Shown piece by piece: positions 1-7,797 of a stretch of DNA of 64,000 nucleotides; the first letter of the stretch is position 1, and the number at the start of each line of letters is the position of its first letter. The notes beneath the pieces were generated by a model. The model worked only from the letters and a program-made list of their open reading frames with translations. It did no database searches and was not told the DNA's origin. A program made the position numbers and the translations under genes. This DNA is from Croceivirga sp. (GTDB taxonomy: Bacteria > Bacteroidota > Bacteroidia > Flavobacteriales > Flavobacteriaceae), in the NCBI GenBank assembly GCA_028284285.1, contig JANQSA010000051.1, forward strand, positions 62,001 to 126,000, written 5' to 3'.

Positions 1-263
1 GAATGAAGGAAAGCGAGAATGTTTACCCTTTATATGACCTAACCTGTTCTTCTCTTACAGCCGGAGCGCATCCGGACAATGAAGAATTGAACCAATACCG
101 GTTGGAAGAAACCTTGTTTGGAGAACATAATTTCGGAATACTAACGGTTACCGGGCCCCGTACCGCACGTGTACTCAACATGTGCATATATGATAAAGAT
201 GGAAAGGAAGTATGGAGCAGGGACATCCATGCAAAAGAACTGACGTATACATCGGGCGGGTAA
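1..263 (+). CDS. C-terminal fragment of a PhoD-like alkaline phosphatase/metallophosphoesterase
   Basis: The reading frame is open from the window edge and ends at TAA 261-263, so only about the last 87 residues are present and the real start lies outside. The tail contains PLYDLTCSSLTAGAHPDNEE, an asparagine/arginine-rich link, then NFGILTV and a final D-G-K-E-V-W strand. This layout is characteristic of the C-terminal cap of PhoD-type alkaline phosphatases, which are secreted phosphodiesterases/phosphomonoesterases. None of the metal-binding residues are in the window, so activity cannot be judged. The ATG at position 3 is an internal methionine. Family assignment rests on the tail only. 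Confidence 0.6.
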   Translation, partial: MKESENVYPLYDLTCSSLTAGAHPDNEELNQYRLEETLFGEHNFGILTVTGPRTARVLNMCIYDKDGKEVWSRDIHAKELTYTSGG

Positions 264-308
264 AGCATTATCATTATCTGACCAATTCGGTATGCTGCTT
301 GGGTAATG

Positions 309-977
309 CTATTCCTTGAAACCGCCCTTGAGCAGTCCGTAGAATTCGTTTCGAAGTTGATCCTCTTTGAAACGTCCCCCATACTCCACAGTAGTGGTAA
401 AACTGTCTTTATCTTTTATCCCCCTTGAGGAAACACAAAGATGTTTGGCATGAACCATAACAATTACATCTTCTGTTTCCAAAGTTTCTTGCAGATCATT
501 CAAAACTTGAAGGCAAAGACGTTCCTGTACCTGCGGGCGATGGGCGTAATAATCAACCAATCGATTAATTTTGGACAGTCCAACAACTTTATGCTTTGGA
601 ATATAACCTACATGCGCATGTCCTGTAATGGGCAAAAAGTGGTGCTCGCAGGAGGAGTCAATGGTGATATCCTGCTCCACCAACATTTTTTGATAGCCGT
701 ACTTGTTGGCAAAAGTGGATATTTTGGGCCGATTGTCCGGATTTAACCCGTAAAATAACTCTTTTACGTACATCTTGGCAAAGCGGTAGGGGGTGCCGGA
801 AAGGCTGTCGTCGTTAAGGTCCAGCCCCAGAGTTTCCATTATTTTCTGAAAATGATGTTGGATGAGATCAATCTTTTCATTATCTGAAAGGGCAAATGCA
901 TTCTCCGTCATTGGGGTTTCCAGGGAGGTAGCAATATGTTGGTCGCCTAAGGCCTCAATTTTTTCTATATCCAGCAT
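309..977 (-). CDS. folE: GTP cyclohydrolase I (zinc-dependent FolE)
   Basis: FolE converts GTP to 7,8-dihydroneopterin triphosphate, the first step of folate/pterin synthesis in the cytoplasm. The 222-residue protein has the usual full length. The zinc ligands are visible as Cys110 and His113 (SSCEHHF) and Cys181 (HLCVSSRG), so this is the zinc-requiring FolE1 form, not the metal-flexible FolE2. The substrate-site stretch GLSKINRLVDYYAHRPQVQE is intact. It lies 12 bases downstream of the MerC-domain gene, apparently in one operon read from a promoter next to the dyad at 1464-1484. Linkage of a zinc enzyme to a likely zinc-starvation operator would make sense as compensatory expression of a zinc-dependent enzyme (inference). 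Confidence 0.95.
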   Translation of the reverse strand: MLDIEKIEALGDQHIATSLETPMTENAFALSDNEKIDLIQHHFQKIMETLGLDLNDDSLSGTPYRFAKMYVKELFYGLNPDNRPKISTFANKYGYQKMLVEQDITIDSSCEHHFLPITGHAHVGYIPKHKVVGLSKINRLVDYYAHRPQVQERLCLQVLNDLQETLETEDVIVMVHAKHLCVSSRGIKDKDSFTTTVEYGGRFKEDQLRNEFYGLLKGGFKE

Positions 978-989
978 GAGTAATAAATC

Positions 990-1409
990 TTAAATATTGG
1001 AGTGTTCTTCAACGCAATAACCGTCTTTTTCAAATTGGCAATACCTGTGGTTGTATAAATGGAAGAAAATTAGCCCCACTGCAGGCACATAAATGGCCTG
1101 TTCGACAAGTGGCACTATAGCAAGTTTTTCATTTAGTACTACAAGCAATAATAGTGCCCAGCTCACCCATAATGCCACCCGCATCCATCTTTTAGATGTT
1201 GTCTTGCCGGACCACCAAATAGCAAGCAGGGAGATGAACAAAAAGACGAAATCCAGAATTCCCCACCACTGCAGATGGGCCTCCCCATCACTTATCAAAC
1301 CCGCCTGTGCTACAAACAGAAATGGAGTGGCCAGGCAATGTACCAGGCATAACCCACTGGCCCATGCACCAATTATATCTGATTTTGATGTAAACAGTAC
1401 GGATTTCAT
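990..1409 (-). CDS. MerC-domain membrane protein
   Basis: The protein is a 139-residue inner-membrane protein with three to four hydrophobic helices. The first helix carries Cys21 and Cys25 in SGLCLVHCLATPF, the hallmark of the MerC mercury-transport domain. Flavobacterial MerC-domain proteins are usually not part of mer operons, and none is present here, so the substrate is unknown. I chose the ATG at 1409 (MKSVLFTS) over the frame's upstream start at 1457. The upstream start would place the -7 promoter element CAAAAATA (1444-1451, minus strand) inside the coding region. It is the first gene of the folE operon and divergent from the ABC transporter at 1517. Metal uptake is an inference from the CxxxC motif and the context. 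Confidence 0.75.
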   Translation of the reverse strand: MKSVLFTSKSDIIGAWASGLCLVHCLATPFLFVAQAGLISDGEAHLQWWGILDFVFLFISLLAIWWSGKTTSKRWMRVALWVSWALLLLVVLNEKLAIVPLVEQAIYVPAVGLIFFHLYNHRYCQFEKDGYCVEEHSNI

Positions 1410-1443
1410 ACGATTCCCTTGGTCGTTTAAATTAAAATGGATA

Positions 1444-1451
1444 CAAAAATA
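1444..1451 (-). promoter_or_regulatory. -7 promoter element of the MerC/folE operon
   Basis: On the minus strand this reads TATTTTTG, matching the Bacteroidota sigma-factor element TAnnTTTG. It lies 34 bases upstream of the chosen MerC start and 13 bases from the dyad at 1464-1484. It mirrors the element for the divergent operon at 1495-1502. Confidence 0.55.
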
Positions 1452-1463
1452 GCCCAAATTTTT

Positions 1464-1484
1464 AAATGCAACTTAGTTGCATTT
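1464..1484. promoter_or_regulatory. Zur/Fur-like operator, perfect 9-bp dyad (copy 1)
   Basis: The site reads AAATGCAAC, three bases, GTTGCATTT: a perfect inverted repeat of 9-bp arms. It lies midway between two divergent -7 elements (1444-1451 minus and 1495-1502 plus), so one bound dimer could block both promoters. Further copies lie at 14804-14824 and, less perfect, at 34268-34288. A Fur-family repressor gene is part of the operon it would control (4320-4721). Binding by that protein is inferred. Confidence 0.7.
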
Positions 1485-1494
1485 ACATTTCCTT

Positions 1495-1502
1495 TATTTT
1501 TG
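1495..1502 (+). promoter_or_regulatory. -7 promoter element of the MacB-like ABC/Zur operon
   Basis: TATTTTTG matches TAnnTTTG. It lies 14 bases before the ATG at 1517, giving a very short leader, and 10 bases separate it from the dyad at 1464-1484. The dyad would therefore overlap the -33 region. Confidence 0.6.
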
Positions 1503-1516
1503 TATAAATAATTCTA

Positions 1517-2143
1517 ATGATAAAAACAGCAGGACTAAATTTTGCATATTCCGGAGAACAAAGCTTTGATTTTCCGGATATTGATTTAGTTCCGGGGGAA
1601 CATTTGCTCATTTTGGGACCCTCCGGGGTTGGAAAAACCACCTTACTACATTTGCTCTCCGGGATACTACCGGCATCAAGCGGAAAAATTTTTATTGATG
1701 ATGTTGAAATCACCGCTTTGGACCGAAAAGCTTTGGATAGATTTCGCGGCGCCCAGGTGGGATTAATTTTCCAACAATACCATTTTATAAAGTCGTTGAA
1801 TGTAGATGAAAACCTTCAATTACGACAGCGCTTTCCAAAAAAAATGAAGGATAATGAGCGACGCTATCGTCTTGCCGAACGATTGGGACTTTCAAAACAG
1901 CTTAAGAAAAAGGTAACACAACTCAGCCAGGGGCAACAACAACGGCTTGCCATAGCACAGGGGGTAATACACCAACCTAAAGTAGTGTTTGCCGATGAAC
2001 CTACTTCTAATTTGGATAACAGTAACTGCGACAAAGTAGTACAGCTTTTAAAAGACGAAGCAGAAATAAGTAAAAGCAGCCTGGTTATTATTACACATGA
2101 TCAGCGGGTAAGTCAACATTTTTCAAACCGGATCACATTATGA
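1517..2143 (+). CDS. ABC transporter ATP-binding protein, MacB/LolD type
   Basis: This cytoplasmic ATPase has 208 residues, close to the usual LolD/MacB nucleotide-binding domain. It shows Walker A GPSGVGKT (34-41), Q-loop Gln86, signature LSQGQ (136-140), Walker B VVFADE (156-161) and the switch histidine in ITHD (194). It overlaps the permease gene by 4 bases (ATGA), so the two are translationally coupled. Transporters of this type are mechanotransmission machines working on periplasmic substrates or lipoproteins, not classical importers. The context (histidine-rich permease, CFFC proteins, Fur-family gene, operator at 1464-1484) resembles the zinc-responsive MacB-like operons described in pseudomonads. 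A role in periplasmic zinc handling is inferred from this. Confidence 0.9.
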   Translation: MIKTAGLNFAYSGEQSFDFPDIDLVPGEHLLILGPSGVGKTTLLHLLSGILPASSGKIFIDDVEITALDRKALDRFRGAQVGLIFQQYHFIKSLNVDENLQLRQRFPKKMKDNERRYRLAERLGLSKQLKKKVTQLSQGQQQRLAIAQGVIHQPKVVFADEPTSNLDNSNCDKVVQLLKDEAEISKSSLVIITHDQRVSQHFSNRITL

Positions 2144-3435
2144 ACCTTGTATATCTGGCCTATCGCAATATGATCTCAAAACCGTTAAATCTGGTTTTGA
2201 GCCTTTTACTTTTGGTGTTAAGTGTTTCGCTTGTCACTTTTATACTTCAGCTTAGCCAACAATTAAATGGGCAAATAGACAAGAATATTGGTCCTGTGGA
2301 TATGGTAGTGGGCGCTAAAGGAAGTCCGCTGCAACTGGTGTTGTCCTCTGTCTTACATATTGATGTCCCCACAGGAAACATTAAACTGGAGGAGGCGAAT
2401 AGTATTAAAAAACATCCTTTTGTTGGGTCAGCCATACCGGTTTCCTATGGGGACAACTATAAAGGGTATCGTATTTTGGGAACAGAACGGGCCTACCTTG
2501 ATAGTTATAATGCTGTACTGGGAGAAGGTCGTTATTATGAAAAATCTTTTGAAGCTGTTGTGGGCAGTAATGCGGCTAAAAAACTGGGGCTCGAATTGGG
2601 TGATACCTTTATAAGTTCTCACGGTCTGGTAGCCGCAAATGCAGAAGCGCATGAAGACCATCCCTATACCGTGGTGGGCCTCTTAGAACCGACAGGAACT
2701 ATAATTGACCAGTTGCTAGTCTGCAATTTAGAAAGTATTTGGGATGCCCATGCGCACGGGGAGGAAGAAGACGATCAGGAAGAAGATGACCGTGAAGCGC
2801 AAGACAATGAGGAACACCACCATGAAGCCCATGATCACGAAGCGCATGACGAAGAGGAACATCAACATGAGGAAGATGGCCATGACGCTGAACTGGAAAT
2901 TACCTCCCTTTTAGTGACGTTCAAAAGTCCTTTAGGCTTGGTACAGTTGCCCCGTTTTATCAATGAGAATACGAATATGCAAGCCGCCCTTCCCGGTTTT
3001 GAACTGCAGCGCCTAATGGGATTGTTAGGTTCGGGCCTGAAGACCATAAACGGAATTGCGATGGCCATTTTGCTGGTTTCCGGATTTAGTATTTTCATCA
3101 GCTTGTTAAAAACCATCCGGGAACGACGACAGGAACTCGCATTGCTGCGTACCTATGGGTTAGGTACCGGAAAACTCCTACGTTTGGTATTGTTTGAAGG
3201 GCTGTTCCTGGCTTTTTTCGGCTTTTTATTCGGGTGGTTACTGGGAAGACTGGCTTTGGTAGTCGCATCAAGATATATTGAAACAGGATATGGATACGTT
3301 CTTCAAATAAAGGGCCCCGATCTTATGGAATTTGTATTTCTTGGAGTAACTTTGGTTATTGCTATTGTCGCGGTATTGTTAGCCTCTACATCCATTTTTA
3401 AATTGAACATTTCCAAAACCTTAGCTGATGAATAA
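2140..3435 (+). CDS. FtsX/MacB-family permease with His/Asp/Glu-rich periplasmic loop
   Basis: The 431-residue permease has one N-terminal membrane helix (about 17-38), a large periplasmic domain, then three helices (about 302-325, 350-375, 395-420), the FtsX/MacB topology. The periplasmic domain contains an insertion at about residues 204-250 made almost entirely of His, Asp and Glu, with eleven histidines. Such loops bind transition metals, typically zinc, in ZIP and CDF transporters. It is coupled to the ATPase at 1517 by a 4-base overlap and overlaps the next gene by 8 bases. The loop is low-complexity and may vary among strains. What the complex moves is unknown; zinc sensing or delivery is inferred. 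Confidence 0.85.
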   Translation: MNLVYLAYRNMISKPLNLVLSLLLLVLSVSLVTFILQLSQQLNGQIDKNIGPVDMVVGAKGSPLQLVLSSVLHIDVPTGNIKLEEANSIKKHPFVGSAIPVSYGDNYKGYRILGTERAYLDSYNAVLGEGRYYEKSFEAVVGSNAAKKLGLELGDTFISSHGLVAANAEAHEDHPYTVVGLLEPTGTIIDQLLVCNLESIWDAHAHGEEEDDQEEDDREAQDNEEHHHEAHDHEAHDEEEHQHEEDGHDAELEITSLLVTFKSPLGLVQLPRFINENTNMQAALPGFELQRLMGLLGSGLKTINGIAMAILLVSGFSIFISLLKTIRERRQELALLRTYGLGTGKLLRLVLFEGLFLAFFGFLFGWLLGRLALVVASRYIETGYGYVLQIKGPDLMEFVFLGVTLVIAIVAVLLASTSIFKLNISKTLADE

Positions 3436-3865
3436 ATGGTTGCTATTGCTGCTTTCGCTCTTTGTAATTCAAGGGGTAAGTGCTCAGCTCGAATTGACCT
3501 GGGAGGATTTTGCAGATGTCAATTTTGAGCCGGAATACAATGAAAAATACGATGTTCATTTTCTGATGCCCAGGTTTGGGGAAAAGATTAAAACCTACAA
3601 CGGAAAACAGATTACAATTACCGGGTATTTTTTGGATATTTCAGGAAGCGGAGAGGTGTTTTTGATCTCTCAAAATCCCATGGCCTCTTGCTTTTTCTGT
3701 GGAGCTGCCGGACCGGAGACGATAATTGAAGTTAGCTTTAAAGAAAAACCACCCTTTAGAACCGATCAAATTGTTTCAGTTACCGGAATGCTGGAGCTTA
3801 ATGCCAATGATGTTGACCATTGTAATTATATTTTAAACAGGGCATCAGGGAAACTGATGAAATAA
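3428..3865 (+). CDS. Periplasmic CFFC protein, DUF3299-like (copy 1)
   Basis: The 145-residue protein has a signal peptide cleaved near Ala19-Gln20. The core reads YNGKQITITGYFLD followed by an LISQNPMASCFFCG motif (Cys88, Cys91) and a late conserved cysteine (Cys132 in HCNYIL). The GK-x-ITGY strand plus a cysteine-bearing loop resembles the OB-like DUF3299 domain, which accompanies MacB-like zinc-responsive transporters in other bacteria. The two CFFC cysteines plus Cys132 are a plausible metal site or redox centre. It overlaps the permease gene by 8 bases and precedes a paralogue by one base, so all are one operon. Function is not known; DUF3299 membership is by eye. Confidence 0.65.
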   Translation: MNKWLLLLLSLFVIQGVSAQLELTWEDFADVNFEPEYNEKYDVHFLMPRFGEKIKTYNGKQITITGYFLDISGSGEVFLISQNPMASCFFCGAAGPETIIEVSFKEKPPFRTDQIVSVTGMLELNANDVDHCNYILNRASGKLMK

Positions 3866-3866
3866 T

Positions 3867-4304
3867 ATGAAACCTGTAGTGCAATTGCTTATTTTTCTTG
3901 TGTTTTGCTTTGGTATAAAAGCGCAAACAGCATTGGACTGGTCAGATTTGGAACGGGGCATCTCCTGGAAAAAAAGTACCTCTAAGTTAACCTACCCCGG
4001 TTTTTTGGAAGCTAATTTTTCTGACAAGCTAACTGATTTGGAAGGAAAAGAAGTTTCGCTGATAGGATTTCTATTGGTATTGGATGGAAAGCAATCCATC
4101 TATATGCTTTCCAAAAATCCTATGGCAAGCTGTTTTTTTTGTGGTAATGGCGGGCCTGAGACCATATCAGAAATTGCGTTTGTCAAAAAACCCTCTTTTG
4201 TTATGGACGATCTAATTACGGTAACCGGAGTCCTCCGGTTAAACCGGGACGACCCCTTGCGTTGTTATTACCTGATCGAGGAAGCAGAAGGATTTGGACT
4301 TTAA
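3867..4304 (+). CDS. Periplasmic CFFC protein, DUF3299-like (copy 2)
   Basis: A tandem paralogue of the preceding gene with the same length (145 residues) and plan: signal peptide ending near Ala19-Gln20, LEGKEVSLIGFLL strand, LSKNPMASCFFCG (Cys89, Cys92) and Cys133 in RCYYLI. The segment NPMASCFFCG-x-x-GPETI is almost identical in both copies, whereas the N-terminal thirds have diverged. This suggests that the cysteine loop is the functional centre. Two different copies could form a heteromeric partner of the MacB-like transporter. It is followed 15 bases later by the Fur-family repressor gene. Confidence 0.65.
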   Translation: MKPVVQLLIFLVFCFGIKAQTALDWSDLERGISWKKSTSKLTYPGFLEANFSDKLTDLEGKEVSLIGFLLVLDGKQSIYMLSKNPMASCFFCGNGGPETISEIAFVKKPSFVMDDLITVTGVLRLNRDDPLRCYYLIEEAEGFGL

Positions 4305-4319
4305 AAAGAGATAGCTATC

Positions 4320-4721
4320 ATGGAGTACGCAATGATCGATGGCCTCTTGCAAAAACAGGGGTTAAAAAGGACAAAATTGCGGGTTGCACTTTTACACTAC
4401 CTATTCAGCGCTAAACACGCACAGTCCTATTCCGATATTAAGCAGGCACTTGGAGCAAATGTTGATAGATCCACACTATATCGCAATCTTACCACTTTTG
4501 AGCAAGTTGGGATCCTTCACCGTATTGAGCATGATGGTGTGACAAAATATGCCTTTGGCAAAGCCCATGAACACGGCCTCAATCATGCCCATTTTATTTG
4601 TGAGGAGTGTGAAACGGTATATTGCATGGAGGAGTTTACACCACTTCAATTTAGTGTTCCAAAAGGATTCAAAACCCAGAAAGTGCAAACCATTATAAGA
4701 GGCATCTGTGCGGATTGCTAA
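4320..4721 (+). CDS. Fur-family transcriptional repressor (probable Zur)
   Basis: The 133-residue protein has an N-terminal winged helix (about 8-75, with DRSTLYRNLTTFEQVGIL as the recognition region) and a C-terminal metal-binding dimerisation domain. The structural zinc site is seen as two CxxC pairs, Cys94/Cys97 and Cys130/Cys133, with the regulatory histidine cluster HEHGLNHAHF just before. Fur-family members use Fe, Zn, Mn or peroxide. I favour zinc because the gene is the end of the operon with the His-rich permease and because FolE and a COG0523 GTPase, both zinc-linked, share the dyad operator. The dyad at 1464-1484 would make it autoregulated. Specificity is an inference. Confidence 0.85.
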   Translation: MEYAMIDGLLQKQGLKRTKLRVALLHYLFSAKHAQSYSDIKQALGANVDRSTLYRNLTTFEQVGILHRIEHDGVTKYAFGKAHEHGLNHAHFICEECETVYCMEEFTPLQFSVPKGFKTQKVQTIIRGICADC

Positions 4722-4743
4722 GACTACCTAACTAAAATTTACT

Positions 4744-6612
4744 ATGAAAAACCTCATTCTTTTATTATCCTTATCCTTAGCGGTAAACCTCATCTTAGCC
4801 CAACAGACAGATATCCCGAAAAGTTATAGTAATATTCATAAAGATGAAACCGGCCTTTACCTTAAAGAAAAAGACCAACGCTACTATGCTGTTAAAAGCA
4901 AGCCCAACTATACCCTTAAGCAGTTGTTTGGGAATCCAAAAGGCACCTCCGAAGGGGTAACCCTGGATTTCGGTGATTTTAAAGGTACTATAACTTACGG
5001 GTTAATTCCTTATGGGAAAGCACCTCATCCACTACCTGTTTTTAGATTTGTAAAAACCCTGGAATCAGGTAAGGCCAACATCAACATTAAAAGTGATTTT
5101 AGGTACCCCTATGATTTTGTGGATTGGCAAAAGAACCAGATGCTATCCATTGGATACCGCTTAACGGATGAAACAGGAATGGTGGTTTATGATGGTGAAG
5201 TGTCGCTTAAGGGGAGAGGTCCGTTCACCGTGGCACCGGCAATCTATGAAGGCCCTTTTGTAAACATGCTCAAGGATACCAGTGCAACGGTATGGTTTAA
5301 CACTACCTTGCCGGTAGCTGTGGATTTGCAAATCAATGGAGAAACCATCAGTAGTCCCACAGGAACACACCATGAAATACCGGTTGCTAAGTTACTACCT
5401 GAAACACAATACAACTACTCGGTAAGTTATGATGGTTTTAACCAGCAATATCATTTAAAAACCGCTCCTAAACCTGGAAGCAGGATACCATTTGTTTTTG
5501 CGTATACCAGCGATAGCAGGCACGCCACCGGAGGTGGAGAACGAAAAATTTATGGTGCCAATGCCTACATTATGAAAAAAATTGCTGCGCTGGCGTATGC
5601 AAACAATGCGGTATTTATGCAGTTTAGCGGTGATCTTATCAATGGTTACCTGGGAACAGATGCCGAGACCCAATTGCAATATACCAATTGGAAAAAAGCG
5701 GTGGAACCCTTTTGGCATTACATTCCTTTTCAGGTGGGGATGGGAAATCATGAGGCATTGGGGCATATCTTTCAGGACAGTTTGGGAAGAACCCGTGGTT
5801 TCGTAGACAAGTTCCCTTTTGAAACAGAATCAGCTGAAATGGCCTTTGCCAAGGCCTTTGTAAACCCTATTTCAACCTTGCAGAGTGAGGATGGCAGTGC
5901 GTATGACCCATCTGCTACAACCGTTGATTTTCCTTCGTATGCTGAAAATGTATTTCATTATCAATATGATAACGTAGCCGTGGTGGTATTGAACAGTGAT
6001 TATTGGTACGCACCGAGCTTGTCCTTCAATCCCATAACTTCCGGGGGGCTACATGGTTATGTTATGGACAATCAACTCAAATGGCTGGAAAATACAATAA
6101 CCGCTCTGGAAGAGGATGCGACTATAGACCATGTTTTTGTAACCCAGCACACCCCGGTTTTTCCAAATGGTGGACATAGTCGTGATGATATGTGGTACAG
6201 TGGGAACAATGAAAAACGGCCGTTGGTAGCGGGCAAAGCGGTCCAAAAAGGAATTTTAGAACGGAGAGACGAGTATTTGGACATTCTTATAAATAAAAGT
6301 CAAAAGGTTTTGGCCGTATTGACCGGGGATGAACACAATTACAACCGCTTAAGGCTGACAGACGAAGTCACCATCTATCCTGAGAACTACCCGCATGAAA
6401 AATTAAAGGTGTCTCGACCTATTTATCAAATCAATAACGGTGCTGCCGGTGCCCCGTATTATGCGCAAGAGGTTTTACCCTGGAGTGAACATACAAAAGC
6501 CTTTAGCGTGGAAAATGCGGTTTGCCTCTTTTATATAGAGGGTCCAACGGTAAAAATGAAGGTGGTCAATCCGGATACCTTGAACGTTATTGATGAAATA
6601 CAACTAAGATGA
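4744..6612 (+). CDS. Secreted purple-acid-phosphatase-like metallophosphoesterase
   Basis: The 622-residue protein has a signal peptide (cut near Ala19-Gln20), a beta-rich N-terminal region, an FN3-like domain (about 160-240) and a calcineurin-type phosphoesterase domain. Metal ligands are recognisable in the DSRH, GDLINGY, GNHEALG, TQHTPVFPNGGHS and GDEHNYNR blocks. It would hydrolyse phosphate esters in the periplasm or outside. It starts 22 bases after the Fur-family gene and is probably read through from the same operon, which could put a metal-dependent phosphatase under metal control. A second phosphoesterase of this class lies at 17353-19230, with different extra domains. Confidence 0.8.
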   Translation: MKNLILLLSLSLAVNLILAQQTDIPKSYSNIHKDETGLYLKEKDQRYYAVKSKPNYTLKQLFGNPKGTSEGVTLDFGDFKGTITYGLIPYGKAPHPLPVFRFVKTLESGKANINIKSDFRYPYDFVDWQKNQMLSIGYRLTDETGMVVYDGEVSLKGRGPFTVAPAIYEGPFVNMLKDTSATVWFNTTLPVAVDLQINGETISSPTGTHHEIPVAKLLPETQYNYSVSYDGFNQQYHLKTAPKPGSRIPFVFAYTSDSRHATGGGERKIYGANAYIMKKIAALAYANNAVFMQFSGDLINGYLGTDAETQLQYTNWKKAVEPFWHYIPFQVGMGNHEALGHIFQDSLGRTRGFVDKFPFETESAEMAFAKAFVNPISTLQSEDGSAYDPSATTVDFPSYAENVFHYQYDNVAVVVLNSDYWYAPSLSFNPITSGGLHGYVMDNQLKWLENTITALEEDATIDHVFVTQHTPVFPNGGHSRDDMWYSGNNEKRPLVAGKAVQKGILERRDEYLDILINKSQKVLAVLTGDEHNYNRLRLTDEVTIYPENYPHEKLKVSRPIYQINNGAAGAPYYAQEVLPWSEHTKAFSVENAVCLFYIEGPTVKMKVVNPDTLNVIDEIQLR

Positions 6613-6685
6613 TTTTTGATGCAAAAAAAGTCTTCTTTTGACCTTTTTCAATATTTTGTACCGCAAGCTTATCATTTAGGAGGTA

Positions 6686-7270
6686 TTACCAAAACTTGTT
6701 GTCCAACATCGAAATCAGGGACATCCCGGCTGCAGCTCCCGAGATAAAAACATTCCATTCACGGTGTTTTACTCCAATAACGTTAAGGAAGAGAAAAGCT
6801 ATTCCGACAATAAAAAACACCACTAAAAGTTGGCCCAATTCAATCCCCAGATTAAAGCCTAATAACGGTACAACAATAGAAGAAGTACCCATTATCAACG
6901 CTTTAAAGTAATTGGAAAAGTCCATACCGTGTATGAACCCGAAGAACAAAGCCATGGCATAGTTTTGACGCATCCGCAAAAAGTTTTCGGTAGCATTCGG
7001 ACCAATTACATTGTGTAGGGCAGTAATGAATATGGTTGCAGGAATAAGGAATTTAATAATGTTGGAAGGTAGGGTAACCAGGTCAAAAGATACCAAAGCC
7101 AGGGTGACACTATGGCCGATGGTAAAAGCGGTAACTAAAATGAGAATGTTGCGCCACTGTTCTATACGGTAGACCGCGCAGAGTACGATCAGGAAAAGAA
7201 TATGATCGTATCCCGCCAGGTTGGAAATATGTTCGAAACCTAATTTTAGGTAAAATTCAAACGGATGCAT
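6686..7270 (-). CDS. HupE/UreJ-like membrane protein
   Basis: The 194-residue protein has about six membrane helices. Two family motifs are visible: GFEHISNLAGYDHILFLI near the N-terminus and FIHGMDFSNYF near residue 118, both histidine/aspartate motifs within helices. HupE/UreJ proteins are secondary carriers, some shown to take up nickel or cobalt. No hydrogenase or urease gene is in this window, so the substrate here is open. It begins 1 base after the DUF6702-type gene and is in one operon with it. The convergent phosphoesterase gene ends at 6612. Confidence 0.8.
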   Translation of the reverse strand: MHPFEFYLKLGFEHISNLAGYDHILFLIVLCAVYRIEQWRNILILVTAFTIGHSVTLALVSFDLVTLPSNIIKFLIPATIFITALHNVIGPNATENFLRMRQNYAMALFFGFIHGMDFSNYFKALIMGTSSIVVPLLGFNLGIELGQLLVVFFIVGIAFLFLNVIGVKHREWNVFISGAAAGMSLISMLDNKFW

Positions 7271-7271
7271 A

Positions 7272-7781
7272 TCAGAATTTTAGCTCGTGAACAGCTGTTT
7301 TTTTATTAAGCATTAGGCTTTTGGATTTTCCGTCAACATGAATATAGACAATGTTGTTTTGATCAAAGAACAGGTCGGTGAAAACCGCATTTTTGATTTC
7401 CATCGATTGCAATGGTGGCGTATGCTTGTACTCGAAATACACCCATAGTGCAGTGTTCTCTCCTTCACCACTCAGTTTCTTGCTTTTTATTTTCAGGTCC
7501 ACCCTTTTACTGTTTGCTTTAACATAGAAAAATTGATTGAGATAGTCCAGCAACATCTCATTGGCTTTGGGGGATTCATTCGGCTGGCAGAAAGCGAGTT
7601 CTTTACTATAAGGATCAAAGACTATGGCTTCGTTCACATCCGTCAAGAATAGCTTCAGATGGATGGTAAGCAGTTGCTTGTTTGAGGTATACTCAATTTC
7701 ACATAAAGATAAGCGCAAGGGATGCGCTATCGATTGCACGGACACCCCCAAAGTAAATAAAGCAACTAGAATTCTAAGCAC
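7272..7781 (-). CDS. DUF6702-like secreted protein, partner of HupE
   Basis: The protein has about 169 residues with a signal peptide ending near AHPLRLS, then an all-beta region. It matches the small secreted proteins that precede HupE-like carriers in flavobacteria. There is no in-frame ATG: a TGA stands three codons above the possible starts, so translation must begin at TTG 7787 or GTG 7781. I chose the GTG because it directly precedes the hydrophobic stretch. The start lies 16 bases past the stop of the dipeptidase gene, so the operon may be dipeptidase - DUF6702 - HupE. Function unknown; a metal-delivery or chaperone role is only guilt by association. Confidence 0.7.
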   Translation of the reverse strand: MLRILVALFTLGVSVQSIAHPLRLSLCEIEYTSNKQLLTIHLKLFLTDVNEAIVFDPYSKELAFCQPNESPKANEMLLDYLNQFFYVKANSKRVDLKIKSKKLSGEGENTALWVYFEYKHTPPLQSMEIKNAVFTDLFFDQNNIVYIHVDGKSKSLMLNKKTAVHELKF

Positions 7782-7797
7782 GGCCAAAAACGATCAC

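Noticed and set aside
3-263. Complete 86-residue gene starting at ATG 3
   Set aside because: The frame is open to the window edge and the sequence is the C-terminal cap of a larger phosphatase, so the methionine is internal.
264-310. Terminator formed by AGCATTA (264-270) and TAATGCT (304-310)
   Set aside because: The 33-base loop is long, there is no T-run, and the right arm already enters the end of folE.
6613-6685. Terminator between the convergent phosphoesterase and HupE genes
   Set aside because: A- and T-rich tracts are present but no stable stem of more than a few base pairs can be drawn.
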